Position numbers and translations under genes: made by a program
The notes under the pieces: model-generated
Seen by the model: the letters and a program-made list of their open reading frames with translations, nothing else
Database searches by the model: none
Told to the model about the DNA's origin: nothing
Source: Thermotalea metallivorans
GTDB lineage: Bacteria > Bacillota > Clostridia > Peptostreptococcales > Thermotaleaceae
Direction: 5' to 3'
Length of the DNA stretch: 64,000 bases
Assembly (NCBI RefSeq): GCF_001562415.1
Contig: NZ_LOEE01000032.1
Span: 1-64,000, forward strand
Part shown: positions 43,384 through 53,853 of the stretch, piece by piece
Layout of the letters: each line of letters begins with the position of its first letter
How positions within the stretch are numbered: position 1 is the first letter of the stretch

Positions 43384-45417
43384 CTATTTCCTGCCGCTGA
43401 AGGCCTTTTCCACTAAACCCTTGACCAACTCTTCCTTGGGAATAAACGGCAGCGTAATATGATCTGTTCCTGCATTTTCCTTATTGTATTCTATACTTGT
43501 GGTAATGGAATTTTCATTTCTGGCCCAAGCCCGCCTTGCAACGCCGCCCATGACATCCCAGGGCATGGCCGTTTTGATGATATTGTCTACCCTTTCGCTG
43601 CCATCCAGTACCAGACCGAAACCGCCATTGATGGATTTGCCGATGCCAACGCCGCCGCCGTTGTGCAATGCAACTAAACTCATACCCCTGGCAGCATTTC
43701 CTGCAAAGCATTGGGTAGCCATATCTGCCATGACGTTGCTTCCATCCTTGATGTTGGAGGTTTCCCTAAAGGGGGAATCAGTACCGCTGACGTCATGATG
43801 ATCCCGGCCGAGCATAATAGGTCCTACCTCTCCCTTGCGCACCATTTCATTAAATTTCAAGGCAATCTTTGTCCTGCCCATGGCATCCTGATACAGAATT
43901 CTTGCTTGGGTACCCACGACCAACTGGTTCTTCTCCGCATCCCGAATCCATACATAGTTATCTCGATCCTGCCCCCTTCTGGTCGGGTCAATGCATTCCA
44001 TGGCAGCTCTGTCTGTCTTTAACAGATCTTCCTTTTTCCCGCTTAAGCATACCCAGCGGAAAGGTCCATAACCATAATCAAACAACTCCGGCCCCATAAT
44101 GTCTTCCACATAGGAAGGCCAGATAAATCCGTCCTTTTCATCAATGCCATTTTTGGATATTTCCTTGACGCCTGCATCATATACGGATTTCATGAAGGCA
44201 TTTCCATAGTCAAAGAAATAAGTTCCTCGATCCACCAATATCTTAATTAATTCAAAGTGGCGTCTTAATGTTTGATCCACCAGCTTTTGAAACTGTTCCC
44301 TGTCATATTGCAACATTTCTGTTCGCTGTTCAAAAGTCAGCCCCTGGGGACAATATCCTCCTTCATACACAGCATGACAAGAGGTTTGGTCAGAAAGTAA
44401 ATCGATCTTGATATTGTTCTTCACTGCATATTCCAATAAATCCACAATATTTCCATGGTATGCAATGGAGATGGGTTCTTTCTTGGCCATGTACCCATGG
44501 GCAATATCAAAGCACTCTTTCAAGTCCGAGGAAACTTTCTTTACCCAACCCTGGTTGTATCTTGTCTGAATTCTGGAGTAATCTACTTCGGCGATAATGC
44601 CTACACCGTTGGCTATTTCTACGGCCTTTGGCTGGGCGCCGCTCATGCCGCCAAGGCCGGAGGATACAAAGAGAACGCCCTTTAAGTCTTGGTCCTGGGG
44701 AATGCCTAAGATCTTTCTTCCTGCATTCAGTAATGTATTGAAAGTTCCATGGACGATACCCTGGGGCCCGATATACATCCATCCGCCGGCAGTCATCTGC
44801 CCATAGTTGGCCACGCCCATTTGCTCTGCAATATCCCAATCCTTGGGGTTGTCAAACATACCCACCATCAAGGCATTGGTGATAATCACCCTCGGTGCAT
44901 CGGGCTTGGATTTGAACAGCCCCAAAGGATGCCCAGATTCAATAACGAGGGTTTGCTCATTGGTCATGACCTCCAGGTATTTTTTGATCAATCTGTATTG
45001 CATCCAGTTTTGGCATACCTTTCCCGTCTCTCCGTAGGTAACCAGCTCATAGGGATAAAGGGCGATATCAAAACTCAGATTGTTATCAATCATCACCTGG
45101 AAAGCCTTCCCTTCGATACAATTCCCTTTGTATTCATCAATCGGCTTTGCCTTCAGATCCCCCTCTGGACGGAAACGATAACCGTAAATTCTTCCCCGCG
45201 TCATCAGTTCCTCCAAAAACTCCGGTGCCAATTGCTCATGGAGTTCTTCCGGGACATAACGCAGGGCATTTTTCAATGCAATCTCCGTCTGGGCCGGTGT
45301 CAGTTTGAACCCCCTGTCCGGCGCCCTTCGAATCCCTTCCACAAACTTGGGATACTCCGGCAATACATTGTCCAGTTTGATTGTCATTGCTTGAGATATA
45401 TCATAGTTTGTAATCAC
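43384..45417 (-). CDS. hutU: Urocanate hydratase
   Basis: 677 residues, longer than the roughly 550-residue Bacillus form and like the long clostridial/mammalian type. NAD-binding and active regions include YGQMTAGGWMYIGPQGIVHG, FVSSGLGGMSGAQPKA and GRDHHDVSGTDSPFRET. Converts urocanate to imidazolone propionate. 46 bases downstream of fhs. Histidine ammonia-lyase (hutH) is not in this window. Confidence 0.96.
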   Translation of the reverse strand: MITNYDISQAMTIKLDNVLPEYPKFVEGIRRAPDRGFKLTPAQTEIALKNALRYVPEELHEQLAPEFLEELMTRGRIYGYRFRPEGDLKAKPIDEYKGNCIEGKAFQVMIDNNLSFDIALYPYELVTYGETGKVCQNWMQYRLIKKYLEVMTNEQTLVIESGHPLGLFKSKPDAPRVIITNALMVGMFDNPKDWDIAEQMGVANYGQMTAGGWMYIGPQGIVHGTFNTLLNAGRKILGIPQDQDLKGVLFVSSGLGGMSGAQPKAVEIANGVGIIAEVDYSRIQTRYNQGWVKKVSSDLKECFDIAHGYMAKKEPISIAYHGNIVDLLEYAVKNNIKIDLLSDQTSCHAVYEGGYCPQGLTFEQRTEMLQYDREQFQKLVDQTLRRHFELIKILVDRGTYFFDYGNAFMKSVYDAGVKEISKNGIDEKDGFIWPSYVEDIMGPELFDYGYGPFRWVCLSGKKEDLLKTDRAAMECIDPTRRGQDRDNYVWIRDAEKNQLVVGTQARILYQDAMGRTKIALKFNEMVRKGEVGPIMLGRDHHDVSGTDSPFRETSNIKDGSNVMADMATQCFAGNAARGMSLVALHNGGGVGIGKSINGGFGLVLDGSERVDNIIKTAMPWDVMGGVARRAWARNENSITTSIEYNKENAGTDHITLPFIPKEELVKGLVEKAFSGRK

Positions 45418-45462
45418 TTCATATTCCTCCTTTTCTTCATCATCTCCATTCCTTCACCGCCA

Positions 45463-47145
45463 TTAGAATAGTCCGGTAATCACGCCATTTTCATCAATAT
45501 CAATGATTTCAGCGGAAGGCACCTTCGGCAATCCCGGCATAATCATGATTTCCCCCGTCAGGCACACAATAAATCCGGCTCCTGCCGATACTCTCACCTC
45601 TTTTACATGGATCTCAAAACCCTTGGGTGCCCCCAAAAGATTGGGATCATCGGACAGGGAATACTGGGTTTTGGCCATGCAAATGGGCAGTTTATCCAGT
45701 CCCAACTCTTCCAATCTCTTGATTTCTTTCAAGGCTTTGCTGGAGAATACCACGCCGTCTCCGCCATAGATTTCCTTCACAATGGTTTCCACTTTTTGAG
45801 GAATGGATGCCTCCACATCATAGAGGGGCCTGTAGTTTGGCGTTGAATTTTCAACCAGCTTCACCAGTTTTTCAGCCATCTCAACTCCGCCTTCTCCGCC
45901 TTTTGCCCATACTTCATTTAATGCTGCCTCCACACCAAATTCATTGCACTTCTTGAGCAACAGCTCAATTTCTGCCGGTGTATCGCTGACAAAACGATTG
46001 ACTGCCACCATCGCCGGCAAGCCAAATTTCCTGACATTTTCCACCTGTTTTGCCAAGTTTGCAAACCCTTTCTCCAGAGCTTCAAGATTTTCCTGCCCCA
46101 ATTCCCCTTTCTTTACGCCTCCGTGCATTTTCAGGGCACGAATCGTTGCCACAATCACAACCGCAGACGGTTTCAATCCGCCGTAGCGACACTTGATATC
46201 CAGGAATTTCTCAGCACCCAAATCAGCACCGAAACCCGCCTCTGTCACAAGGTATTCTCCCAGTTTCAGACCCAGCTTCGTCGCCATGATGCTGTTGCAG
46301 CCGTGGGCGATATTGGCAAAGGGTCCACCGTGAATCAGGGCAGGCGTATTTTCTAAGGTCTGCACCAAGTTGGGTTTAATGGCATCCTTCAATACCGTTG
46401 CCATGGCTCCCTGAACCTTCAAGTCCCCGCAGGTTACAGGCTGGCCATCCTCGTTATAGGCAACAACCATACGGCTTAATCGGGCTTTCAGATCCATTAA
46501 ATCCGCTGCCAAACAAAGAATAGCCATAACTTCCGACGCTACCGTAATCATAAAGCCGTCCTGTCTTACATAGCCATTGGCCTTGCCCCCCAATCCTACA
46601 ATCACTTCCCGGAGGGCTCTGTCATTCATGTCCAGTACTCTCTTCCAAACGATTTGTCTTGGGTCAATTCTTAATGCATTTCCATGATGGATATGGTTGT
46701 CAATAGCTGCCGATAACAGATTGTGGGCCGTTGTAATGGCATGCATATCCCCCGTAAAGTGAAGATTGATATCTTCCATCGGCACCACTTGGGCATATCC
46801 GCCCCCTGCTGCTCCTCCCTTCACGCCGAAGACAGGGCCTAAAGAAGGCTCCCTTAAGGCAATTACAGTTCTTTTTCCAATTTTGTTCAATGCTTGTCCT
46901 AATCCTACCGTCGTCGTTGATTTTCCTTCACCGGCGGGAGTAGGATTAATGGCTGTCACAAGAATCAGCTTTCCGTCGGGTCGATCCTTGAGTCTGTTAA
47001 AGATGCTGGGGTTAATTTTGGCTTTATATTTTCCGTACATTTCCAGCTCCTCATCCAAGATCCCCCACTCCTTGGCGATGTCCCCAATGGGCTTCATCTT
47101 TGCCTGCTGGGCAATCTCAATATCACTTGGTACTTTCACTGCCAT
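45463..47145 (-). CDS. fhs: Formate-tetrahydrofolate ligase
   Basis: 560 residues. P-loop-like [18 protein letters not shown] at about 65-82 and the typical [20 protein letters not shown]. In the forward direction it binds formate to THF with ATP; with C1-THF from histidine breakdown it can run backwards and yield ATP and formate. ATG 47145 with GGGTGG five bases upstream; a longer frame to 47178 lacks a site. First gene of fhs-hutU-ftcD-hutI-fchA and preceded by a ZTP riboswitch. Confidence 0.97.
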   Translation of the reverse strand: MAVKVPSDIEIAQQAKMKPIGDIAKEWGILDEELEMYGKYKAKINPSIFNRLKDRPDGKLILVTAINPTPAGEGKSTTTVGLGQALNKIGKRTVIALREPSLGPVFGVKGGAAGGGYAQVVPMEDINLHFTGDMHAITTAHNLLSAAIDNHIHHGNALRIDPRQIVWKRVLDMNDRALREVIVGLGGKANGYVRQDGFMITVASEVMAILCLAADLMDLKARLSRMVVAYNEDGQPVTCGDLKVQGAMATVLKDAIKPNLVQTLENTPALIHGGPFANIAHGCNSIMATKLGLKLGEYLVTEAGFGADLGAEKFLDIKCRYGGLKPSAVVIVATIRALKMHGGVKKGELGQENLEALEKGFANLAKQVENVRKFGLPAMVAVNRFVSDTPAEIELLLKKCNEFGVEAALNEVWAKGGEGGVEMAEKLVKLVENSTPNYRPLYDVEASIPQKVETIVKEIYGGDGVVFSSKALKEIKRLEELGLDKLPICMAKTQYSLSDDPNLLGAPKGFEIHVKEVRVSAGAGFIVCLTGEIMIMPGLPKVPSAEIIDIDENGVITGLF

Positions 47146-47239
47146 GCAAACCACCCTTTCTATGTATTTTCCTGACATTGTATGTTTGTATTATATAATA
47201 CCCCTCGTCACCAAATCGTCGAATTTTAGAAATTTTCTT

Positions 47240-47320
47240 TGTAATCTTTCCCGCCGGCTGCCAGCCACCGGCTATCAGTCAACAGTGCCGCTGACTGGGT
47301 ACTGGCAACTGCCCAAGAAA
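47240..47320. repeat. GC-rich hairpin cluster between riboswitch and fhs
   Basis: GCCGG..CCGGC and GTCAGCGG..TTGAC-like stems lie close together. The composition differs from the surroundings and looks like a small dispersed repeat, but only one copy lies in the window. Confidence 0.4.
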
Positions 47321-47414
47321 TATAATTTTTAGGCTTTTCCTGCTAATCGCTAACAATTATAAATATCTCCATATCCTTGAGATAAAATGTATGATAGACC
47401 TCTAAACTTCAAAG

Positions 47415-47460
47415 TTTCCCCGGGTAGCTTTCTAATCAAAAACAGAAGACCCCCCGGAAC
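47415..47460 (-). promoter_or_regulatory. Expression-platform hairpin of the ZTP riboswitch
   Basis: Long imperfect hairpin (TTCCGGGG..CCCCGGAA with inner TTCT/AGAA) directly after the aptamer on the minus strand. No clean T run follows, so the mechanism is uncertain. Confidence 0.5.
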
Positions 47461-47463
47461 CAT

Positions 47464-47538
47464 GGTACCCAGGCGGTCGCCAATACTGCGGTCACATTCC
47501 CTGGGGTAAACGCCACTTCCGCCAGTCATGGGACCGAT
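47464..47538 (-). promoter_or_regulatory. ZTP (pfl) riboswitch upstream of fhs
   Basis: On the minus strand the pfl/ZTP signature appears in order: CGGTC with CAT (P1, pairs with ATG and GACCG), GACTGGCGG, ACC..AGGGAATG, and CCGCCTGGGT, which closes the pseudoknot with the GGCGG. It senses ZMP/ZTP, which builds up when 10-formyl-THF is short, and then switches on C1 genes. fhs is a typical target. Confidence 0.85.
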
Positions 47539-47635
47539 GAAACTCAATTTTTTCTCTTGGGAAATTTGGAATCTTTTCCCCATCTCTCCAGTAGTCCCTC
47601 CTGTGCCCAAGAAACTATCAGGAAGCCGCCATGGC

Positions 47636-49666
47636 CTATTCCCTATGGGACAGTTGAAATGCCTGGATTTTCTCCTCTAATTTTTGTGCCAATTGATTCA
47701 ATTCCTCTGCCAATGCGTTCACTTGTTCCATGGCCGCCGTCTGTTCCTCCGTAGAAGCCGAAACCTGCTGTGTGGCAGCTGCCGTTTCCTCGGAAACAGC
47801 CGATATATTTTCAATGACAGCCACAACCTTGTCCTTGCTGGCACCGATATGATCTACATTTTCCGCAATCCGGCGTATATTTTCTACGACCCCCTCCATG
47901 GTCTTGACAATCTCATGGAAAGTCTCCCTTGTATTGGCTACGGCCATGTTTTGTTGTTTTACCACATGCTCTGCCGCCTTCATAGTTTCCTGGGCCCTAT
48001 GAATGTCCTGCCGAATGGTTTCAATAATTTGTTGAACTCCCTTGCTGGACTGGGCGGTAGATTCCGCCAGCTTCCTTACTTCCTCCGCCACAACGGCAAA
48101 ACCTCTGCCCGCATCCCCTGCCCTAGCTGCTTCGATGGCCGCATTTAAAGCTAGCAAATTGGTCTGTTCAGATATATTGGCAATGGTCTCGACGATATTG
48201 CCTATGGTATTGGCCTTGTGGCTTAATTCAGCAACCACCTTCATGACCTCTTGAGAAACCTTAGTGCTGTCCATATTGCTCCGATCCAGTCCATTGATGG
48301 TTTCTAACCCCTTCTGATTGATCCGGACTATATTTTGGGATACAGTAATACTTTCCTGAACATTTTTTGCAATGACATCCAGCTCTTGGGACAAGGCTGC
48401 CACGGCAACCACTGCTTCTTCTGCATCCTTTGCCTGATTCCCTGCCCCTGTGGACACTTCTTCAACGGTTTTGGCCACCTCTTCAATAGAAATGGAAGTT
48501 TCCTCCGTCGTTGCAGCCAGGGCCTCAGAAGATGCCAGGACCCCATGGGAGGTCTGTTGGATGCTCTGGATCAAATCGCTGATTTTTTCGATCATCTGGT
48601 TGAAACTTTCACTGAGCCTGCCTAATTCATCCTTCCTTCGGATATGGGATCGCACCGTTAGGTCGCCTTCGGCAGCCCTGCCCATCACTTCCATAATCTT
48701 TGCAATGGGTAGGGTGATCTGTCTGGCAGCAAAAATACCGATCATAGAGACAAGGATGCCGATCACCACGGAACCCCATAGAATTTTTTCCATAATATTC
48801 TGCACCGGTTTTGTAATCTCATCCCGGTCCCCTGTCACTGCCAGTACCCAACCAGTTCCCGGAATAACACCGTATGCCACCACCTTCTGTTTTCCTTTAT
48901 AGTCATAGGAGTCCACCTTGGTCTCTATCTTTTCCCCGTTGTTTAGCCGATAGATTACCTTTTTGATGGTATCATTTTCTACTGGCTTTGCAATCTTCTC
49001 CTTATCGGGATGGGAAAGCATGATTCCCTTTTTATCCACCAAATAGGCATAGCTGGATTTTGTATTGCCTATGCGGATATCCTTCAGATATTTGTAAAAG
49101 TCTCCTAAATTTACACCTACACCCAGTACGCCAACAGTCTTTCCATTCACCGTAATCGGATAGGAGAAAATCAACACCTGCTGGTCAGCCGATTTGAATA
49201 TCACGCTCTGGCTCACGGCCCCATTCCCTTCCAGACTTTTTTTCATATAATCCCGGTCGGAATAGTCATTTCCCATAAGGGTTTCGTCACTGCTTGCAAA
49301 GACAACCCCTTTTCCATCGGCAGCAAAAATATATTCCAAACCTCCAAAATCAATCACCTTCAAGGCAAGCTCTTCGCGAATCCTTTCTACTATTTCCCCC
49401 TGATTGGCAGGTTCACTGCCGGAAGATTTGGCTAAAGCCAACTGCACAATCTCCTTCTCTTTGGAAAGAATCTTTGTCTCCAACTGTACCTTTTCAATCA
49501 CAGCCTCAATAGTCTGAATCGTTCTTGTGTTGATGGACAACATTTCCTGTTCGCTCTGCGCCAGAATCGTTTTGGAAGCCTCCCGATAGACAAATATGCC
49601 GGAAGCTGCCATGGATATCATGACAAAGCATGCAATGAGAATTGGTAGTTTTTTTCGTATGGACAT
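47636..49666 (-). CDS. Methyl-accepting chemotaxis protein with Cache domain
   Basis: 676 residues. First membrane helix at about 8-28 ([20 protein letters not shown]), an outside dCache-type sensor (about 40-280; [34 protein letters not shown]), second membrane helix at about 290-312, HAMP, then the cytoplasmic signalling rod with the conserved tip [20 protein letters not shown]. Senses a small extracellular ligand, probably amino or organic acid, and feeds CheA. Monocistronic. ATG follows AAGGGGGTTTACA. Confidence 0.92.
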   Translation of the reverse strand: MSIRKKLPILIACFVMISMAASGIFVYREASKTILAQSEQEMLSINTRTIQTIEAVIEKVQLETKILSKEKEIVQLALAKSSGSEPANQGEIVERIREELALKVIDFGGLEYIFAADGKGVVFASSDETLMGNDYSDRDYMKKSLEGNGAVSQSVIFKSADQQVLIFSYPITVNGKTVGVLGVGVNLGDFYKYLKDIRIGNTKSSYAYLVDKKGIMLSHPDKEKIAKPVENDTIKKVIYRLNNGEKIETKVDSYDYKGKQKVVAYGVIPGTGWVLAVTGDRDEITKPVQNIMEKILWGSVVIGILVSMIGIFAARQITLPIAKIMEVMGRAAEGDLTVRSHIRRKDELGRLSESFNQMIEKISDLIQSIQQTSHGVLASSEALAATTEETSISIEEVAKTVEEVSTGAGNQAKDAEEAVVAVAALSQELDVIAKNVQESITVSQNIVRINQKGLETINGLDRSNMDSTKVSQEVMKVVAELSHKANTIGNIVETIANISEQTNLLALNAAIEAARAGDAGRGFAVVAEEVRKLAESTAQSSKGVQQIIETIRQDIHRAQETMKAAEHVVKQQNMAVANTRETFHEIVKTMEGVVENIRRIAENVDHIGASKDKVVAVIENISAVSEETAAATQQVSASTEEQTAAMEQVNALAEELNQLAQKLEEKIQAFQLSHRE

Positions 49667-49837
49667 TGTAAACCCCCTTCATATGTTTTCCCTGGATCAA
49701 TGCCTCATCTCTTTGCCAGTGATCCAGGCATTGACGGAAAAATCATCATGATGTTGACACCATTCATTTTGTCACTTATGAAGATTCGACACCTTTCCGC
49801 TTTTCCCTCTTTTTAATTTTTTTTAACATTTTATTTC

Positions 49838-49887
49838 TATTTGTCATGTAAAAAAGGAGTCAAAAAAGACTCCTTTTTTACATGACA
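49838..49887. terminator. Terminator with perfect 22-bp stem
   Basis: Arms start TTTGTCATGTAAAAAAGG and are exact complements around a six-A loop; placed between the leftward gene ending at 49943 and the chemoreceptor. Works in either direction. Confidence 0.75.
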
Positions 49888-49942
49888 AACCCTTGAGATT
49901 TGGCTTCCTACTCAGTCCTGCGCCCCTTTTTCCCTTTGCACT

Positions 49943-50932
49943 CTACTGATTTACATTTTCCCCCGCAGGTTCTACCGACTCCACTACAGTATCCTGAGGC
50001 GGTTCGTTCACCGGCACGACGGTCACCACATCATTCTGGGTATTTTCTCCCACAGCAGGATTATTCCCTTCCGTACTTGTCTCTTGTTCATCCTCAATTT
50101 CGATGATGCCTGTCTCTCCATCATAATTTACTTTCAACCCCAAATTCTCTGCAATAAACCTTAGGGGTACCACAGTCCTGTTGTTGATCAATCCTGCCGG
50201 TACATCAATGGTTTTCTCTTCCCCATTGACAAATACCTTTCCATCGGCAAGCTGAAAAACGATCTCCACGTCACCCTTTGTGATGATAACCTTTTGCTCT
50301 TCTCCATTCCAGGTTACCTGGGCTCCAAAGCCCTCTGCAATGGCTCGTACAGGAATCAGGGTTCTTCCCTGTTTGATTACCGGCGGCACGTCGAATTTCA
50401 AATGACCTTTTTTCGAGAAGATGTTTTCTACGGGAATGACCTGTACATCGGATCCTTCCTTTTTCATCTCCTCTGCTGCTTTTTTCAATGCTTCCCATTC
50501 AGCTTCCGTATACTTATTTTTCACCACTTCCTTCATCTGTGCAATAATCTCTCTCATTTTCCCTTTCATGGCTTCCATATCGGCTTTTGCTGCGGAAATT
50601 TTTTCAAGAAGCTCCTTTGCCAATTCCAAATTTCCACTGGCCTTTGCTGCCTCATAGGCGGCTTCCACTTGCTCCTTCTGTCCTTCCATCTGAGCCTTTA
50701 ATGCTTCCACGGCATCCTTTTTGGCCTCCAAAGCATCCTTCACAGCCTTCCACTCCATATTTTTCAGCTTTTCTTTTAAGCCTGTTTCTCCTGAATCATC
50801 TTGTTCCATTTCAATTTTTAACTTATTCTTCATTGGCTCAGGCTTTACTCCTTTTGCCATGGCTCCAACGGGAGCAGCAAAGATGCATGCACCGATGACC
50901 ATAAAAGAAACTGCTTTTTTCCAAACCATCAT
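49943..50932 (-). CDS. Secreted protein with coiled coil and copper amine oxidase-like N domain
   Basis: 329 residues. Signal peptide 1-27 (cut near GAMAKG). Long helical coiled coil at about 50-160 (DALEAKKDAVEALKAQMEGQ). Copper amine oxidase N1-like repeats at about 170-285 (FDVPPVIKQGRTLIPVRAIA; IDVPAGLINNRTVVPLRFIA). Acidic low-complexity tail. Such domains occur in clostridial cell-surface proteins; no enzyme activity is implied. Located just downstream of sigI-rsgI and on the same strand; it could be in the SigI regulon. Confidence 0.82.
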   Translation of the reverse strand: MMVWKKAVSFMVIGACIFAAPVGAMAKGVKPEPMKNKLKIEMEQDDSGETGLKEKLKNMEWKAVKDALEAKKDAVEALKAQMEGQKEQVEAAYEAAKASGNLELAKELLEKISAAKADMEAMKGKMREIIAQMKEVVKNKYTEAEWEALKKAAEEMKKEGSDVQVIPVENIFSKKGHLKFDVPPVIKQGRTLIPVRAIAEGFGAQVTWNGEEQKVIITKGDVEIVFQLADGKVFVNGEEKTIDVPAGLINNRTVVPLRFIAENLGLKVNYDGETGIIEIEDEQETSTEGNNPAVGENTQNDVVTVVPVNEPPQDTVVESVEPAGENVNQ

Positions 50933-51016
50933 TTCCTTTTCCTCCTCTACTTTTGTTTTTGCTCAGGTTATGTCATAGAATACGAATTCTATTCCTATTT
51001 TAAGTACCTTCCTCCA

Positions 51017-52258
51017 TCAATTCCCTTTAGATTTTTCACCCCTTCCATTTTCTTTTTCTCTTTGGGGCCTTTCTCCCATGGGATCTTTCTCTTCATCTTT
51101 CTCGTCTCCGCGGCCCCTTTCTTCTTTTTCAGGATGTTTTCCCCTGTCAGCTTCCCCCCGCTTCAATTCCCCTTGCGGCGTCTTTTCCTTTATGTTTTTT
51201 TCCATTTCACTTTTTTTTTCAAATTTTTCTTGCTGCCGTTCTTTCTTTTCCTGCTTCTCCTTTTCGTCCCCTTCACCTTTTTTCACCGGATTCTGCTGTT
51301 TTTCCACCAGCGCTTTATTATTTTTCGACTGTTCCTTGCCTTCATCCTTGTTTTCTCCACCAAGATTCCCTGGCTGAGATTTTTTTTGCTTTTCAGTTTT
51401 CTGCATCTCTACTTTCTCGGACTCCTTTTTTGGATCCTTTACCTTCTGGGAATGTTCCCTGTCTTCGCCAGCGGCAGGTTTATCCTCCCTTGCCTTGATG
51501 GCTTTTACTTCCCATGGGCCCATTCTTTTTTCCATCATCTGCTGGACCTTCATTGCTTTCATTTGCTCAATGGTGATCTTTTCTCCATTTGCTTCTGCTT
51601 TTTTATATACCTCATATTTCCCTAAGGAAAGATGTCTTTTCCTGGCCTCCTGAACATCTTCTTTCTTGCCTGCTACATAGACAATATGCAATTGCCCTAG
51701 TTCCATTTGCTGGGCCAATTTTCTTTCTATCTTTGCCACAATTCCCTTTTCATCCAGCCTTTCTTTTTCCTTCATCACCGTAGTGGAAATCAGGACGGCA
51801 TTTCGTTCTTCCGTAAGATAGTGTTGCTCCTTTGCATTGTTCACAATCCTTAGCACAGCATCATCCACCGCCATGCCCACCAATTCCTTTGAAATGACTT
51901 TTTGTCCATCTACATTTACAGGGATTGCCTTCAATACCTTTTCGTCTCTGTTGATTTCCAGCTCCACACTGGGATTGATATCAATGCTGACGATGACTGC
52001 AGTACTGGCAAAGATCCTGGAAAAAATCCATGGGTGCATCCATGTCATAGAGAAAACCATGAAAAAGACCACGGCTGCAGCCAAACCCATCCTCCGGACA
52101 GAAATCTTGTTTTCCTTATAAAGATCGCCAGTGACAAAGATAATTTCCTTTCCAACGACGAGTCCGTCTTTTTTCACGATCTTCAAATATTCCATGGTAT
52201 TGGTGAGTACAAGGGCAAAATCATTTTCAATCTTTATCACACATCCTCTGTACACCAT
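51017..52258 (-). CDS. rsgI: RsgI-type anti-sigma factor
   Basis: About 413 residues. The N-terminal RsgI domain (residues 1-55; YRGCVIKIENDFALVLTNTM) binds SigI in the cytoplasm. One membrane segment lies at about 56-85. The outside domain begins with VSIDINPSVELEINRDEKVL, conserved in the family. From about 250 on a lysine/glutamate-rich, probably disordered tail replaces the sugar-binding modules found in cellulolytic clostridia. Start overlaps the end of sigI by 32 bases, so both are coupled. Confidence 0.9.
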   Translation of the reverse strand: MVYRGCVIKIENDFALVLTNTMEYLKIVKKDGLVVGKEIIFVTGDLYKENKISVRRMGLAAAVVFFMVFSMTWMHPWIFSRIFASTAVIVSIDINPSVELEINRDEKVLKAIPVNVDGQKVISKELVGMAVDDAVLRIVNNAKEQHYLTEERNAVLISTTVMKEKERLDEKGIVAKIERKLAQQMELGQLHIVYVAGKKEDVQEARKRHLSLGKYEVYKKAEANGEKITIEQMKAMKVQQMMEKRMGPWEVKAIKAREDKPAAGEDREHSQKVKDPKKESEKVEMQKTEKQKKSQPGNLGGENKDEGKEQSKNNKALVEKQQNPVKKGEGDEKEKQEKKERQQEKFEKKSEMEKNIKEKTPQGELKRGEADRGKHPEKEERGRGDEKDEEKDPMGERPQREKENGRGEKSKGN

Positions 52259-52982
52259 GCACAACACCCCCCTCTACTTCATCAATATAATTTTTCAATA
52301 GATCCAGATTGCTGTCTAAAATCAATAGGGTAGCAATGATAAACTTTCTACTTCGTTTCAACATTTTCAGCGTTACATCCAACTCCTTCACAATTTTGCT
52401 GCCGGGAAGGGCTTTTTTTCTGTATAATTCATCCTTCAAGCCAGCATGGGATGCTATGTACTTTGCAATTCGGATACCGTTCAGCCGTGTATCTGCATGT
52501 TTGGGAGCTTCATGGACCAAGTCAGCGAAGGTAATGTCAAAGGCCTTCAGCCTGTCTTCCAGGGCCTTCATTTCGGCCTTTAGGGCAAAGGCCTCTGTAA
52601 AATCCTCTGTTTTCAATTGGGCTTCCACCTGCTGCTCCTGTTCCTCATCATACTGGCTGATAGGAATCGCAACCATGTATTTGCTTGTTTTCCGCAGATA
52701 ATCCGTAACCCTGCTCTTAATCACCAGTTCTGCAAAAGCGATAAAACTTCCCCGGGAAGCTTCATACTTGTCTATGGCCTCATTGAAAGCCTCCAGGCCG
52801 ATGCTGTATTCTTCGCTGTTTTCCGATTCAATATATCGGTTGGTGGTATTGGATACGGTCTTTATGATAAAGGGTATATATTCCTCAATAAACTTTTCCC
52901 GTTCTTTGGAATCTCCTCCTTTTATTTTTTCCAAACGATTGGTTAAGGAGTCTTTCTTGAGAAAATTGAATAGGCGCGCCAA
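52227..52982 (-). CDS. sigI: RNA polymerase sigma factor SigI
   Basis: About 251 residues. Region 2 (FIEEYIPFIIKTVSNTTNRY, EEYSIGLEAFNEAIDKYEAS, AFAELVIKSRVTDYLRK) and the SigI-specific C-terminal domain ending in the HTH LPGSKIVKELDVTLKMLKRS. Controls heat or cell-wall related genes and is held by RsgI. The TTG at 52982, ten bases after AAGGAGG, is a better start than the GTG at 52994, which touches the ribosome site. Confidence 0.92.
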   Translation of the reverse strand: MARLFNFLKKDSLTNRLEKIKGGDSKEREKFIEEYIPFIIKTVSNTTNRYIESENSEEYSIGLEAFNEAIDKYEASRGSFIAFAELVIKSRVTDYLRKTSKYMVAIPISQYDEEQEQQVEAQLKTEDFTEAFALKAEMKALEDRLKAFDITFADLVHEAPKHADTRLNGIRIAKYIASHAGLKDELYRKKALPGSKIVKELDVTLKMLKRSRKFIIATLLILDSNLDLLKNYIDEVEGGVVHGVQRMCDKD

Positions 52983-53055
52983 CCCCGTATACACCTCCTT
53001 ACATCATAGATATACGACCTGATGAACTGTTTTCGGTACTGCCATCCAAAGTATA

Positions 53056-53080
53056 AAAGAGACCTCTCAGTCTCCTTTTT
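53056..53080. terminator. Bidirectional terminator after the DUF554 gene
   Basis: GAGAC/GTCTC stem with A run on one side and T run on the other. Confidence 0.6.
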
Positions 53081-53777
53081 AATGTATCCATTGAAAATAT
53101 AACAATTTTCCAAAATAGTAAATACAAGGGATAAAAATAGCCGGCAACATATTGCCTACTTTGATCCTCTTGATTTCCAACATATTGAAGCCAATTCCTG
53201 CCACCAGCAATCCTCCTATGGCCGCCATCTCCCGAACCACCTCCGGTATCAGCAATACCTTTACATAGGAAGCCGTCAAGGCAATAAATCCTTGGTAAAG
53301 AAATACGGCAATGGCAGAAAATAAAACCCCTGCACCCATTTTAGAAGCAAAGGCAACAGAAATAATTCCGTCAAGAATGGATTTGGCGAACAAGGTTTTG
53401 TGATCTCCCATCAATCCCCCTTCCAACGCTCCCATGATGGCCATAGCTCCTACGCAAAAAAGCAGACTGGCTGTTACAAAGCCCTTAGCAATTCCTCCTT
53501 CTTTTCCTCCCAGCTTTTTTTCCACCCATTTTCCAAGCCTTTCTAAATTCCCTTCAATGTCTATCAGCTCTCCCGTCATACTGCCCACGGCAAGACTCAC
53601 AATCAGAAGCAAAACTGCCTTTGTTTGTAGTCCGTCACTAATCCCCAGGGCAATGATTGCCAAAGCCAACGCCTTAACAATGGTGTCAATATATCGATCG
53701 GAAATATGCCTTCCGAAAAATAAACCTACAGCACTTCCTACGACAATAGCCAATGCATTTGCAATAGTTCCCAGCAA
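53079..53777 (-). CDS. DUF554 family membrane protein
   Basis: About 232 residues with six or seven membrane segments (TIANALAIVVGSAVGLFFGR, ALALAIIALGISDGLQ, VLLLIVSLAVGSMTGELIDI, ...). DUF554; function unknown. The likely start is the TTG at 53777 (MLGTIANALAIV), six bases after GGGGAG. Upstream in-frame sequence overlaps the glycosylase gene and would put a hydrophilic stretch before the first helix. Confidence 0.82.
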   Translation of the reverse strand: MLGTIANALAIVVGSAVGLFFGRHISDRYIDTIVKALALAIIALGISDGLQTKAVLLLIVSLAVGSMTGELIDIEGNLERLGKWVEKKLGGKEGGIAKGFVTASLLFCVGAMAIMGALEGGLMGDHKTLFAKSILDGIISVAFASKMGAGVLFSAIAVFLYQGFIALTASYVKVLLIPEVVREMAAIGGLLVAGIGFNMLEIKRIKVGNMLPAIFIPCIYYFGKLLYFQWIH

Positions 53778-53853
53778 TGTGCTCTCCCCTTCCGTCATTT
53801 CTTCCAATACCTCAATATATATTCTTCTTTCCTCCGGAAACTCCTCTTTGAAA

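Noticed and set aside
47350-47610. 86-aa minus-strand frame before fhs
   Set aside because: This is the ZTP riboswitch region; no ribosome site.
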